Shown: positions 22,116-33,135, counted from the stretch's first letter. The stretch: 64,000 nucleotides of DNA from Endomychus coccineus (GCA_958510875.1 OY294070.1:117842703-117906702); one strand, 5' to 3'. Numbers and translations: made by a program. Notes: generated by a model from the sequence alone, not told the origin.

Positions 22116-24469
22116 AGTGAATTTTTACTCGTCGCGAAAATGTTTAAATTCAAAATAGACAATAATAGAAATCAGAAAAATTAAAACACAATTTTTCCTT
22201 TTGGTTAAAGAAACAAAGAGAATGAAGTTAAATTGGAATTTAATTTTCCTGTTTTGATTAGAACGGCGACTGATAATTTTATCGATTTAATCTAAAATGA
22301 AGATATGGTTTTATCTACTGGTAGTTAATACCCAATGACTTCCTCTACGTATACACTAGCGTTCAAACCATAATATTTCCTTATCAGCATGTATATCATA
22401 ATAACTGAAGATTTTAGATATTCTTGCAAATATTATTTATTAACTGGAAAAGATATTGACATAAATAAACTCATGGCATTATTGATGATAGACGTGTTGA
22501 TATAGAAGGCTACGTATACCCACAACTTCTAGAAACTATAAAACCAATGTGTATTATAATGTATGCATTACCCCCAATAGGTACATGAGATTGATTGCAT
22601 ATATCGCTGTAGTGTTTTACATTAGACGAAAATGAAAGAACTGATTGAATCACCATACTAATAACAGTAAATTCGGGCTATCAGCAAAGTGCTAACCGCA
22701 AAATCAGCGGTGACAAAAGAGCAAACACTAGCAATACCTAAGTAGGATCAAGATTCTCTCCAAACAAAGTTCTAACGAGGACAGCTAACATGACCAAAAG
22801 GTCACTTTCTCAACCCTATCTAGAATCGAGAATCACCATACTGATGATGATGGAGGCCAAACACCATGAAAAAGATCTTCGATTATTCCATTCACGTTCT
22901 CAAACTGTCTTGAATTTACTCCTACAATGAAATCAATCAAGAATAGTCAATAATTATGATTCATTGATTATATTAAAGAAAGTAGTTTTCAATATAAAAA
23001 ATAAATTCTTGGGTAATCTTGAAATTCGTGCGAGGATAATAAATGCCCCGTCGATTGTTCACCATATGGACTCTAATAAACGAATGTAAACCAAAAATAA
23101 TGATTCCTTCCATAAACAATTCTTTCGTCGAGGCGAGAATCATTAATTATGTATCGGGAGAGTGAGATAAATCAAGCAGCACTTGCACTTTATGCTCAAA
23201 TATTCAAAATGATAAGTTTCGTTTACCGGCTTGGGCCAGTTTCATAAATCTGATTCTGGACGAATTCAGAACCAGTTCAGAATACATCAAGTTATTTTCA
23301 TGTTTAGAGGAACATGTTTCATTGGAACATATATTTAATCCAGAACCTATTTTCAGTTTAGTTTACAAGGTTTAAGGTATGATTGTAACCTGATTTTATT
23401 GGGTATAGCAGATTTTTTAAAGTAATGTTTGCAACATGACATGACTAATAGTTTTACCTCTGGATTTACTAAATAGGATTAGGTACCAGATTTCTTAAAA
23501 ATATAAAATTTAAATACGTATTTCACAATTACATTGCCATCTCCCGTAAAATAGTAGAATTGGTTCTACTTTAATTTTAAGCCATATAGATATCAGCGTT
23601 GATTGAAATCAACGATATCGGTAGAAAGCTCTAAGCAGTTTCCTACTAAAAGGAGGAATCGTACTAATAGTGATAATAGGTTGTTAATCCTCTGTAGATG
23701 CAGTAATCTGCATAATCTATATAATAGTTATTCCTTCCCTTGAATTATTCAATAAACGGTTATTACGTAAGTTCGTATTTAACTCTATACTATACAGTAA
23801 CTTTAGTATTATGCTATTATGTCGTATCTTTGAGGTCGTTATACAAAGCTTGGGCATCTCTCTATGAGATGTCGCAGCATAGATAGTTCAAATGGGCATT
23901 AATTCAAGTATTCCATTTCCCAGATGAGAAAGCTATATTTGAGATTGGCCATCGCCGCATTCTCGAAGGTGACGTTGACTATGTTCATAGTTTATGATAT
24001 TATATTATTATCTCAATTATGAACTATCCTTGATCTTGGATTATGGATTAGGTACATACAAGCATTGAGAAACTTATAATAAAGTTGATTACTCTGACAT
24101 TCTGAATAGATGATAATAATTTTTGCTATAAAAGTTGTCTCAACATATTAATTACGGAGATTACTCTCTGTTGATTAATTGTATATAGAAATCTATTCTA
24201 TAATCCTAGGTTACCATACTTTCGCTATAAGTCTATAGTTCTGTGTTAATCATAGACATAATTTCTATAGGTAAGCAAGATTTATGTTCGGTGGTATTAG
24301 AATTAGACAATTGGCATTAATTAAATGGGCGAATGGGCGGCAATGGTATTTTGATTTTAACCAAAAATAATTCAGAGAGTTCCTGTATTCGATGATCGAA
24401 GATTTAAATGTGTACAATTTAAATAAACAATCCCGAATTATTAAAGAATAGAATTATTACTCAATTAAT
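22116..24469 (+). other. no gene recognised; upstream flank of Ctf18
   Basis: AT-rich intergenic DNA leading to the Ctf18 start codon. The last ~100 bases presumably hold the 5' untranslated region; no TATA box or initiator can be assigned with confidence. Confidence 0.4.
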
Positions 24470-24548
24470 ATGGGCGATTATCCTGATTCTGAGGATGAAT
24501 TCGAGCTTATGTACGGTGATGAATTGGAATTGCTAAACGAACAACCTG
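24470..24548 (+). CDS. Ctf18: Ctf18 exon 1 (chromosome transmission fidelity protein 18)
   Basis: This exon encodes MGDYPDSEDEFELMYGDELE followed by LLNEQP, an acidic start typical of CTF18. CTF18 is the large AAA+ subunit of an alternative replication factor C complex (with RFC2-5, Dcc1 and Ctf8). That complex loads PCNA and interacts with DNA polymerase epsilon, in sister chromatid cohesion and replication checkpoint signalling. The Met at 24470 is the only start giving this reading. The exon ends in phase 1 (CCTG before GTATGC) and joins exon 2 to give Asp. Confidence 0.85.
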
Positions 24549-24605
24549 GTATGCATAAATAAATATTTTGTTTATTCGATACTATTAAGATGATACATTT
24601 TTCAG

Positions 24606-25237
24606 ATTTAAACGATGTGATTCCAGTAAAGCCGAGCCAAGCGAGAAGAACTTTGAGTTTTACAGGTTGTTCTAGTCAAGTGAAAGCAACTGCATCTTCC
24701 CCAACCAATGTTCCATCTCAAAAAAGTATTTTCAGCTGTTCTCAAAGAGAGCCTGCACCAGTTGTGGCTTCCTCTTCTGTTTCTCAAGAATCTGTAAGTA
24801 ATATAGCTACTACTACAACTTTAAACTTTAATGCCAGGAAGAGAACTATAGAAGAATTATTTGGTGACATAGATGATTTATTATTTGAAAGTGAGAGAAG
24901 GCCTAAAAAACAAAAAGGAACTCAGGAAGAACATGATCTAGCATTAATTGAACAAATAGTAGAAATGAGGCGGCTTGCAAGCCAATCAAATGAAATTGGT
25001 TTATCGAGTAGAATTCAAAACTTACGTGCTGAAAACTTAAATCAAGATAATTTATCATTCAGAGTACCGAAATATCCTTTTATAACTGTGACAAGAAGTG
25101 ATGGTGAAAGAATTTATGTGAGATGCCACTCTTCCAATTATGAGAAGGAAGATACTTTGAGAATTTTGGGAGAGTCGAGTTTTGTAGGTGTGATGGGTGA
25201 TTCTTTCAAAGGTGTTTGGAATGAAGCTAGGGATATA
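24606..25237 (+). CDS. Ctf18: Ctf18 exon 2
   Basis: The exon runs from acceptor TTTTTCAG to donor GTGAGT, phase 1 in and phase 0 out. It encodes DLNDVIPVKPSQARRTLSFT, a Ser/Thr-rich linker, TIEELFGDIDDLLFESERRP followed by KKQK (a possible nuclear localisation signal), and FRVPKYPFITVTRSDGERIY with GESSFVGVMGDSFKGVWNEA, the conserved N-terminal block of CTF18. A decayed copy of its first half lies at 21782-22115. The open frame continues past the donor to 25327, but that part is hydrophobic and unlike the family. Confidence 0.88.
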
Positions 25238-25679
25238 GTGAGTATATGTTATATTTCATTTTTCTGGATTATTATATCTTCTCTGTTTTGCTCTTATGGT
25301 TCATTTTGTTCTCCAATTTATGGCTGAATGGTTATCTCGATCAATCCTGATATATTGTTACTCTTCTACTCCACTTTCATGAGTTTTTCCACGCTTTCTT
25401 TGAAAGTAAAGACTACCAATAAAACTTGAAATTGATGCATTTTTCAAAGAATTATCTATTGAAAGACATTCCGGTTGGCACTATCCTATTCAGTGACTTT
25501 TCACTTATAATACATACAATGATGTGAGATTAAATTTAGCTGATGGACTTTTCAAGAAATACGAAGCATTTGCTAAAACAAAGAATATTCTGCATATTGT
25601 CTGCTGTGAATAGTTCACGTTGTCTTTTTGTCGCTCATTGAGAGAGGGATGTTTCATGCATTATTAATATATTTAATAT

Positions 25680-25850
25680 TCTATATAATAAGCTATAAGT
25701 AAAAGAGTTTCCACTGTGGATGCACTATAATACTATAAATAAAATAATCACCCTTATCCGTTAAAAATACTGTTAAAGTATTGAGGATCTTTCAGCTACC
25801 AAGTAGCCATCATCAGAGTAAACTATATTCAGTTTTGAATATTCAATAAA
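25680..25850 (-). mobile_element. PLE 3'-end repeat, family A
   Basis: The minus strand carries the family A hammerhead and the downstream phrase GGATAAGGGTGATTATTT, as at 47979-48060, 52620-52730 and 63320-63545. No coding part of the element is attached. Confidence 0.65.
25777..25820 (-). ncRNA. hammerhead ribozyme-like motif, family A
   Basis: Reading the minus strand from 25820: UACU (stem I), CUGAUGA (25816-25810), U, GGCUAC, a UUG loop, GUAGCU, GAAA (25793-25790), GAUCCU, C, AAUA (stem I). Stem II keeps pairing through one G-U. Stem I has one A-C mismatch and stem III one changed base. Core boxes are complete. Confidence 0.7.
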
Positions 25851-25919
25851 GAAACTAAAAAAAATCGATGGTGGAAGCTGTTACTTTATGGTAATTTATC
25901 ATTTTGATTATATGAAAGA

Positions 25920-26598
25920 ATAACTACTTTTATTAATAATAACGTGAAAACGTATCTATAGTTTCAACACCGAAGTGCCATTATCAAACATATAGAAAAT
26001 TATGAAGAAATCAATGAAACAGTTCAAGTATAAATAGAATAGAGTAAAGTAGGGTTGAGATTAAGGGATCAATGGAAATTCCAAAAACAGGTAGAACCTA
26101 GGAAAGTACAGTATTACATAGTAACAATTTGTGAATTAGTGTGATTATAATTTAATATTCTAAGAATTATTTTAAGAGCTGTTTGAAAGACACTTGAAAA
26201 GATCACTTTGATATAGGTCTAATTGATCATTGAGGATATTTTTATTAGAGTTTTTGACACCTTTATAAATCTCTATTGATTCTAATGTATTCAATTTAAA
26301 ACCTCTGGTTTGGTTATGTAGAATGCTTAGACTATCTAAATTAGGGAAATTATGACCAGTTTGTAAAAAATGATTAGCAAAGGTTGAGTCTAAACGAGCG
26401 AAAATGTTCTTCATATCTTAATTTGAAATTACGACAAGTTCTACCTATATAACAGTCATCACAGTCGGGGCAAATCATCTTATAAACTCCAGGTTTACTA
26501 TATTTATTGGTTTTGTCTTTGGCGTTGTATATAAGATGGCAAAGTTTATTTTGAGGTTTGAAACTAATTTTAAAATTATGGCGTGATAAAATGTTAGC
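25920..26598 (-). mobile_element. PLE (family C), inverted 5'-truncated copy
   Basis: This is the reverse complement of 28042-28745. It includes a GIY-YIG end fragment (minus frame 26414-26172, reading TFANHFLQTGHNFPNLDS and LDLYQSDLFKC) and a hammerhead-like end at 25949-25992. Upstream of that frame, CYIGRTCRNF-type coding is visible at 26420-26460. It meets the plus-oriented copy head to head at about 26598. Inverted truncated partners are common in Penelope-like insertions. Confidence 0.85.
25949..25992 (-). ncRNA. decayed hammerhead ribozyme motif, family C
   Basis: On the minus strand: AUGU, UUGAUAA in place of CUGAUGA, stem II GGCAC-UUCG-GUGUU, GAAA, ACUAUAGA, U, ACGU. Stem I pairs over four bases (AUGU/ACGU with one G-U). 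The core has two changes and the stem III palindrome is broken by one base, so it is probably inactive. Confidence 0.55.
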
Positions 26599-26613
26599 AG
26601 TTATGACGATAAA

Positions 26614-28374
26614 ATGTCAGTATTTATCCAAGCGGAATTAAACGAAATACGTAAAGGCCCAACTAACCTTTTTCAATTAAAAACAAAACAATTCCTACAA
26701 AATAGTGAAATTCTATTTGACAGTGGTTTCGAAAAATATAAATTTGGAGGGGGCGAGGTGGTTGAAACCCTCTATGGGCACCTTATGGTCCTCTAACATC
26801 CCATAAGGTAGTGTGGGAGTCCCTGAATCCCGAACTTAATCACCTCAAATATACCCACTAAACACTCCACCTCGTGTGGTAGGCTCGATCCTGCAACCAG
26901 GGCAGTCACGATGACACTTGGGCTTGACAGCCCATTGTATCTTGCCGCACCACTTTCTCGGGCCATCGGAAAAATTCCGCAGTCGCTGGATTCGAACCCG
27001 CGACCGGCAGCCACAGTGATTAGAAGATCGATGCTTCTACCACTGAGCTACCAACTATACAGACTTATTAAAAATCATAAAGAAAATGCCCCCATACGAC
27101 CTGTAGTGTCTTACATTAATAGTTCAACAAGGAACCTTGCAATCAAATTGAATCAAAATTCAAGAAATTCACTAATTTTAAACCTAAATTTACTGTTAAA
27201 AACTCTCGAATTGTCCGAATTAGTCAAAGCACACCATATACCAACCAATGGTTTTTTAGTTTCCTTTGATGTTTCAAACATGTTTTCAAATCTCTAATCA
27301 GAAGCATTTTAGATAGATCACATATTAGCCCTTCAATTCACAATGAAATAGAACGTTGCGTTTGACCTATGCTTGAGTTAAAACTATTGTCAATTTAATA
27401 ATAAATTTTATGTACAGAATTCAGGTCTCGCTATGGGTAACCCATTGAGTCCACTATTGGCAGACATTTTTATGTCTAATCTGGAGGACAAAATTATGAA
27501 CTGCACATTAGCTAAAAAACATTTTCAATTTTGGTATAGATATGTAGATGATGTACTTGCCTTCTTCAAAGGCACATCCAGACAATTAAATTCCTTTCTT
27601 TCATTTATTAACCAGCTTCACCCAAAAATTGAATTCACGTTGGAAACAGAAAAAGCTAGAACAATAAACTTTTTGGACTTAACGCTAATACGTGACCATA
27701 ATAAAATAAACTTCAATATCTACAGGAACCCCACTTGTACAGACATCACTATTCCGAACTCATCGTTTAGCCCTCGTAGCCATAAATTAACAGCATATCA
27801 CTCAATGATTCATAGAGCATTTTCGATACCATTGTCGAAAGAACACCTCACTATTGAATTGAACACGATAAAACGAATAGCCATCAATAATGGTTTCCAA
27901 GTAGATCAAATAATTAAACTAATAAATCGCAAACAACAACAATTAACTTTTTATAAAATTTACCCGCGTATAAAACACATAGATGTATCCACAAAATTCA
28001 TCTCTTTGACATATTTTGGTCCAGTAAGCGAACATATTGTTAACATTTTATCACGCCATAATTTTAAAATCAGTTTCAAACCTCAAAATAAACTTTGCCA
28101 TCTTATATAAAAGGCCAAAGACAGAACCAATAAATATAGTAAAACTGAAGCTTATAAGATGATTTGCCCAGACTGTGATGACTTTTATATAGGTAGAACT
28201 GGTCGTAATTTCAAATTAAGATGCGAAGAACATTTTCGCTCGTTTAGACTCAACAAAACAGACTCAACCTTTGCTAATCATTTTGTACAAACTGATCATA
28301 ATTTCCCTAATTTAGATAGCCTAAGCATTTTACATAACAAAACAAACCAACCAATTGAAATGAATAGAGATTAA
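26614..28374 (+). pseudogene. PLE reverse transcriptase / GIY-YIG endonuclease polyprotein
   Basis: The order is typical of Penelope-like proteins. N-terminal part: MSVFIQAELNEIRKGP up to EKYKF (26614-26745). After the SINE: YRLIKNHKENAPIRPVVSYI and GFLVSFDVSNMFSN (motif A, catalytic Asp). A damaged stretch follows (27298-27420). Then SGLAMGNPLSPLLADIFM (motif B), FWYRYVDDVLAFF (YVDD motif C), INFLDLTL and FNIYRNPTCTDI. One in-frame stop (TAA at 28108-28110) replaces the Tyr codon seen in the inverted copy. The frame then continues into KMICPDCDDFYIGRTGRNFK and LRCEEHFRSF, a GIY-YIG nuclease with a Cys pair. SINE insertion, frame damage and the stop make it non-functional, but catalytic residues remain readable. 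Confidence 0.9.
26746..27057 (-). mobile_element. tRNA-derived SINE (Arg-like head)
   Basis: On the minus strand the head reads GGTAGCTCAGTGGTAGAAGC (A box) and, 40 bases on, GGTTCGAATCC (B box, complement of 26988-26998). The anticodon-loop-like CTTCTAATC suggests descent from tRNA-Arg(TCT). A body of about 230 bases follows, ending in GGGTTTCAACCACCTCGCC. It splits the PLE reading frame exactly at ...KYKF / YRLIKNHK. No target duplication longer than a few bases is evident. No acceptor stem can be formed, so it is not a tRNA gene. Confidence 0.8.
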
Positions 28375-28656
28375 TTAAGGTGTCAAAAACTGTAATAAAA
28401 ATATCCTCAATGATCAGTTAGACCTATATCAAAGTGATCTTTTCATGTGTCTTTCAAACCGCTCTTAAAATAATTCTTAAAATATTAAATTATAATCACA
28501 CTAATTCACAAATTGTTACTATGTTTACTATGTAATATTGTTCTTTCCTAGGATCTACCTGTTTTTGGAATTTCCGTTGATCCCTTAATCTCAACCCTAC
28601 TTTACTCTATTCTATTTATACTTGAACTGTTTCATTGATTCTTCATAATTTTCTAT

Positions 28657-28698
28657 TTGTTTGATGATGGCACTTCGGTGTTGAAACTATAGTTACGT
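28657..28698 (+). ncRNA. hammerhead ribozyme-like motif, family C
   Basis: UUGU, UUGAUGA (C3 is U), U, stem II GGCAC-UUCG-GUGUU with a UUCG tetraloop, GAAA (28683-28686), stem III palindrome ACUAUAGU, H17 = U, ACGU. Stem I pairs over three bases. The motif lies about 280 bases after the GIY-YIG frame. C3 is normally essential, so this copy may be dead; the fold is otherwise complete. Confidence 0.65.
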
Positions 28699-28829
28699 TT
28701 TCACGTTATTATTAATAAAAGTGGTATTAAAACAAATTAGTTATTCTTTCATATATTCAATAAGGTATTGTTATAATCCTACTAATCCGTTATTCTTCAA
28801 TAACCACCCTATTTTGATATAAATTATAT

Positions 28830-28915
28830 GAGAAATAATGCCCTAGGGCATTATTCTTGGTGGTTGGGTGGGCATGTGCCCTTGTGCCCTTTAGTACCAG
28901 CCGCCACTGAGAACC
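28830..28915. repeat. possible DNA transposon end
   Basis: The stretch has a palindrome (ATAATGCCCTAGGGCATTAT) and then GGGCACATG-like GC-rich DNA ending in CAGCCGCCACTG. On the other strand CAGTGGCGGCTGGTAC resembles a recurrent eukaryotic transposon end; short matches (CAGTGGCGG) occur at 17246 and 50065. No partner end is identified. Confidence 0.35.
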
Positions 28916-29050
28916 GTAATGATCGTTATTATGATCCTTATAACATAAATACTATTATGATACTGCTTGTTTAAGGTATCGCATAGTATTCAATGAGTTA
29001 GCATAATAGCAATAAATAAACTTTAAAATTGAAATAATTATACTTCTCAG

Positions 29051-29390
29051 ATGAACAAAAACATGGATTCTGAAATAGAGGAAATAGATATCTCTGAACC
29101 TGATGTCAGACTGGTAGAACCCAGTACTGATAAAAACAAGCAACTGTGGGTAGATAAATATAAGCCAAAAAAATATCTTGATCTACTGAGTGATGAAAGT
29201 GTGAACAGAATTCTACTTCGATGGATGAAATTGTGGGACAAAATTGTCTTCAATAGGAAACCTAAAGTCAAGGTTATAAAAGTAGATCATACGAAAAACA
29301 AATACCAAAGATTAGAACTTAACACTGTATTGGACGAACATGGTCGACCTCATCATAAAGTGGCTTTGCTATGTGGGAGACCTGGATTAG
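29051..29390 (+). CDS. Ctf18: Ctf18 exon 3
   Basis: Starts after TTCTCAG in phase 0 and ends in phase 1 within the Walker A loop (GRPGL then G, before GTATAT). It encodes an acidic stretch, then LWVDKYKPKKYLDLLSDESV, the canonical RFC box II region, and VALLCGRPGLG. The next intron is only 57 bases. Confidence 0.9.
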
Positions 29391-29447
29391 GTATATATTA
29401 CTTTTTTATGAACAATTTTGGTAAAGTGACATTTGTTTTGTTTATAG

Positions 29448-30433
29448 GTAAAACCACATTAGCCCATATAGTAGCTAAACATGCTGGGTATAATGTCGTT
29501 GAGATCAACGCATCAGATGATAGAAATTTAGACAGCTTCAAAACGTTATTAGAAAATTCCACCCAAATGCGTTCGGTAGTCGATCAACAAAAACGACCAA
29601 ATTGTGTAGTTTTCGACGAGATAGATGGCGCTCCCGCTGCCTCTATAGAGTATCTGGTTAAGTTTATAAACGGGACGATTGCCGAAAAGCCGAAAAAAGG
29701 TGTCAAACGAAAGTCGACGTTTCTCAGACGACCGATTATATGTATTTGTAATGACGTTTACGTACCAGCCTTGAGAAGTCTACGACAAATCGCTTTCGTT
29801 GTAAATTTTCCTCCCACTTCGACCACACGTCTCGCAGAAAGACTGATGGAAATCGCTCGTAAACAACATGTGAAAACGGACGTTGGGTCGATGTTAGCTT
29901 TGGCGGAAAAATCCAATACTGATATTCGCTCGTGTTTGTCTGTTTTGCATTTTTTCAAGTCCCAAAACAAACACGTCACAATCGGGGATATTTATAAGTC
30001 GAGTATAGGACAGAAAGACATGCAGAAGGGACTGTTTACCGTCTGGCAAGATATCTTCCAGATCGAAAAACCGAAACAGAAGAGTTTCAATGCGCGAAGC
30101 GTGCCGAAGGAAGACCAGTGCGAACATTACGATATGAGTTCGCGTGCTCGTGCGAAGAAAGTTTTGGACACCGTTACGTCTTTTGGCGACTACGAGAGAC
30201 TGATGCAAGGCGTTTTTGAAAATTATCCTACCATGAAGACCAAAGCGTCCTCGCTAAACGGAACCTGTCAAGCTTTAGAATGGTTTTGTTTCAGCGACAT
30301 TCTAAACACTCATATTTACGCCCACCAAAATTACAGTTTATTCAGTTATCTACCGTACGCTTTTGTAGTGTGGCATTTTGTGTTTTCCTCGATGAGTTGG
30401 CCAAAAATCAATTATCCCCGTGCCGGATATGAG
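29448..30433 (+). CDS. Ctf18: Ctf18 exon 4 (AAA+ ATPase core)
   Basis: This exon carries most of the ATPase. It completes Walker A (GKTTLAHIVAKHAGYNVVEI), then NASDDRN, Walker B VVFDEIDGAPAASIEYLVKF, sensor-1 zone RRPIICICNDVYVPALRSLR, RLAERLMEIARK and the lid helices NTDIRSCLSVLHFF. The CTF18-specific linker follows, with RARAKKVLDTVTSFGDYERL, FENYP and YLPYAFVVWHFVFSSMSWPK. It ends in phase 0 before GTAAGT at 30434. ATP-binding and hydrolysis residues all look intact. Confidence 0.93.
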
Positions 30434-30839
30434 GTAAGTTTATACCACCACCTTAAAACGCGATTTCTCACTGAACCGCAGCAGCAATAAAACATTTGTA
30501 ACATTGTAATTGCAGAACATTCGTTTCATATTAATACTCAATAACCGCTGGCCATTAGGTCCGATTTCGATTGTTTTTTATACAGGGTGTTACAAATTCG
30601 ATGCATTAGCATTTCTATCTCGGTAACTAAAGAGATAGATAGTTGGTTGAATGGAGGTAAAGTTGCGCATTCTTATGCTGAATAATAAATAATTGAATAA
30701 ACTTTTTAAAATTCAATTACTCCGGAGATATAAAAAAAAAACATTTAAAAAATCAATTTTCGTTCTTAATTTTTTACAGCTTTCTTACCGATATTTTTGG
30801 CATTTTGATGCTCTTCAAGAATATAATAATAATTTTATC

Positions 30840-31255
30840 CCCAAAACTTGTGTCAAATTTATTAATTTGAAGTTTCTAAAAGTGCGAAATTTCGCAATTT
30901 TATACGAATCTTGCAACTCTCAGAGGTTACTGACGCATGAGGCTCCGGTTCGAGTTGTATAAAAACATAATTGCATGAACCTCGGACGTTCTATGTAATT
31001 AGCTGCGAACGAAATCATTTTGACGTTTCCCTCGAGGAGATCGCTGCGCTTCAGATAGAGCTTATAAATTTTACCTCGGTCTTGTTAATTTGGGGTCATT
31101 TCGTGCCCCGTGCGGCCGGCGCCAGTTGTAATAAAGTGTTTTTTGTTATGAGCCGCTACCTTTTACTCGCTTTGGGTATATTTGAGTAGCGAGAAAATTC
31201 CCTTTGGTACGTCGCACGTGAGACTCGCGTAGCTGAGAGCTGAGAGTACCTCTGT
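30840..31255 (+). repeat. dispersed repeat, second copy of 2640-2930
   Basis: Shared blocks with 2640-2930 in order: TTGTGTCAAATT, TTTGAAGTTTCTAAAAGTG, ATTTTATACGAAT, AACATAATTGCATGAAC, ATGTAATTAGCTGCGAACG, and an end near GAGAGTACCT. This copy is longer because of about 100 extra bases around 31080-31180. Confidence 0.7.
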
Positions 31256-31329
31256 TAATCATTCAAAGTGGGGGCCGACAAGTCCGGAGCACTTAGAACG
31301 TTTGATTGGATCCATTGTGCGCCCCTTGA

Positions 31330-32310
31330 CACAAGAATCAGTCCAGCAGGCCGAAGGCTAAGATTTTGCATGGACTGATGTATCTTATGGCTTCAAGCGG
31401 CAAATGTGTGCTGCCGAGGTGTTGTAGCCTAAGAGAAGCCAGTGCTGGACATTCTGATAGAATCTGAGAAGCAGTTTCATCCGCCTCTCCACATCTACTA
31501 GAAACTGGGTCTTCAGCAATTCCCATTGTGTGTAGATGTTTATTCAGATGACAGTGTCCTGTGAGGAGTCCTGTCACCAGTTTTAGGCGTTTCCTGCTCA
31601 TAGAGAGTAGGCTTTTAGAGAGTTTAGGCGAGAACTGCCTAATGTGGGGCTTCGCCTGCCTCATGCTGGAGGAACCACGCCAGACCGAGAGCCACTGTCT
31701 ATCCAGTAGCTCCTTGAGGGCTTGGAACCCGTTGGTCGATGAAATTCCGATGGTGGAATCGGGGCCAGGGTCGCTCAAGGAACCCCATTTGGCCAATTCA
31801 CTTCGCTTCCCTTCACGCCAGAATGGGCAGGTACCCACACTAGCTGTAGTTTGTTCCTTCTGGCTAATTCAACCAGAGTTTCCCTGCACTCCAAGACAAG
31901 CCTAGAAGTCATTGTGGGCGCGAAGTGCACCCAAGGCCGCTCGGCTGTCAGTGCAGATGTAAATCCGTCTAACTTGGTAGTTTAACCCAAGGTCTTCCAG
32001 GGCACATGTCCGTATTGCACAGACCTCAGCCTGGAAAACGGTTGCATGGCCACCTAGGGGAACTGAAATCTCCCTTCTGGGTGTACACGAGTAGACTCCG
32101 CCTCCGCTAGACTCGTCTTAGACCCGCCCATGAACCACACGAGTCCCCCTGGCGGAAGCGGCCCAGAGTCCTGGTTCTCCCAGTCTGTCCTATGGGTTAT
32201 GAGGACGTCTGGTGTTTGAAACCTGAGAGCAGGTGCTATCGCATCCTGCGTCAGTCGGAGGGTCGGGCAGCTCTCGGCTGTCCAATCCCAGAATTCGCCA
32301 TGACCTCTAA
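31330..32310 (-). mobile_element. LINE fragment: RNase H domain and C-terminus
   Basis: The minus strand reads an RNase H-like start (VWFMGGSKTSLAEAEST; the D of the usual 'DGS' is G), LVWVPAHSGVKGSEV, then KLVTGLLTGHCHLNKHLHTM and SSRCGEADETASQILSECPA. This is the RNase H domain plus zinc-knuckle tail of Jockey/I-type non-LTR retrotransposons. Several frameshifts and stops break it. It lies antisense within Ctf18 intron 4. Confidence 0.85.
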
Positions 32311-33101
32311 CTGTTTTAATTGAATTTTCCTATTTAATCGATATTTTGCGGCCCGAAAATGTGCCTCTTCTATGACCCCGTTCATAATCTAACGACATGG
32401 AAATAAAACGGCACGCTAAAAGTCCGCGTAAAGACGTTCTATGTACCGTAAATTTGCACTTTTCTAACTCGCGAGCTGCGCGCTCCTCACGTGAACGTCA
32501 CTCGATTTATGGAAAATTAACTATTTTAAAACCGTTTTTGACTCGGTTTGTGGCTATTACAACTTTTTAAAAGGTTCAAGTTTCACATTTCGACCATTAT
32601 TTGGGCTCGCTCCGCCCGCCTATTTAAGTTTGTCGGGTCCAAAAATCAAAGTCGTTAATCGCATATTCCTAGTTTCTTTTTTAGTAACTTGTACACCTAC
32701 CTAATAAGTCGCTTATTCTAATACCGACTAGCTGTTCTCCCGGGCTACGTCCGACGAACAGCTAATATCAGTAGCTGACGATCAGTTCTTTCTTATGTGC
32801 AACGTCTTTGTAAGGGTTTGGTCTGATAGTGCGTGGTAACCTTCACGTGAAGTGTATGGGCACCTTCAGGTTGTCACTTTGACATACGTCACTTTGGCAG
32901 TTGTAGGTTACATAGAGATAAGTACGCGTTCATAGAAAATATTTACTATTAGCACGTGTTTCAGATGGAAAGTTTCGTTTTTTACATTTACATCAGCTTT
33001 TTCTCAAATGCGAACCTGGATTTTCTATTTCGTTTTTGAGTAGCTTTTGACCTTCCAAAACTAACGATGTTGGTTTCTTAGTTAATGTTACAAACTTTAT
33101 C

Positions 33102-33135
33102 ATTCTACTGATGAGCGAAACTTCTGTTTAGAACT
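33102..33135 (+). ncRNA. decayed hammerhead motif, family D (stem II lost)
   Basis: CUGAUGA (33108-33114) is followed by only GC before GAAAC, so stem II is deleted. The flank UUCUGUUUAGAACUAUUAGU matches the family D copy at 43282-43305. It cannot fold as a hammerhead. Confidence 0.55.

Larger units (their letters stand above)
26599..28745 (+). mobile_element. Penelope-like element with RT and GIY-YIG (family C)
   Basis: The most complete retroelement in the window: a start near 26614, reverse transcriptase, GIY-YIG nuclease, and a 3' tail ending in a hammerhead-like motif (28657-28698). A tRNA-derived SINE (26746-27057) interrupts it between KYKF and YRLIKNHK. Insertion lies wholly inside Ctf18 intron 2, same strand as Ctf18. 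Confidence 0.9.
25238..29050 (+). other. Ctf18 intron 2
   Basis: A 3.8-kb intron (GTGAGT...TTCTCAG) almost filled by retroelement DNA: a family A hammerhead repeat (about 25680-25850), a PLE in head-to-head arrangement (25920-28745) with an inserted SINE, and a possible transposon end at 28830-28915. Confidence 0.85.

Noticed and set aside
25238..25327. Extension of Ctf18 exon 2 past its donor site
   Set aside because: The extra residues are hydrophobic and unlike CTF18, and a good GTGAGT donor in correct phase precedes them.
26980..27053. tRNA-Arg gene on the minus strand
   Set aside because: A and B boxes and an anticodon-like loop are present, but no acceptor stem pairs and the sequence continues into a SINE body, so it is a tRNA-derived SINE.
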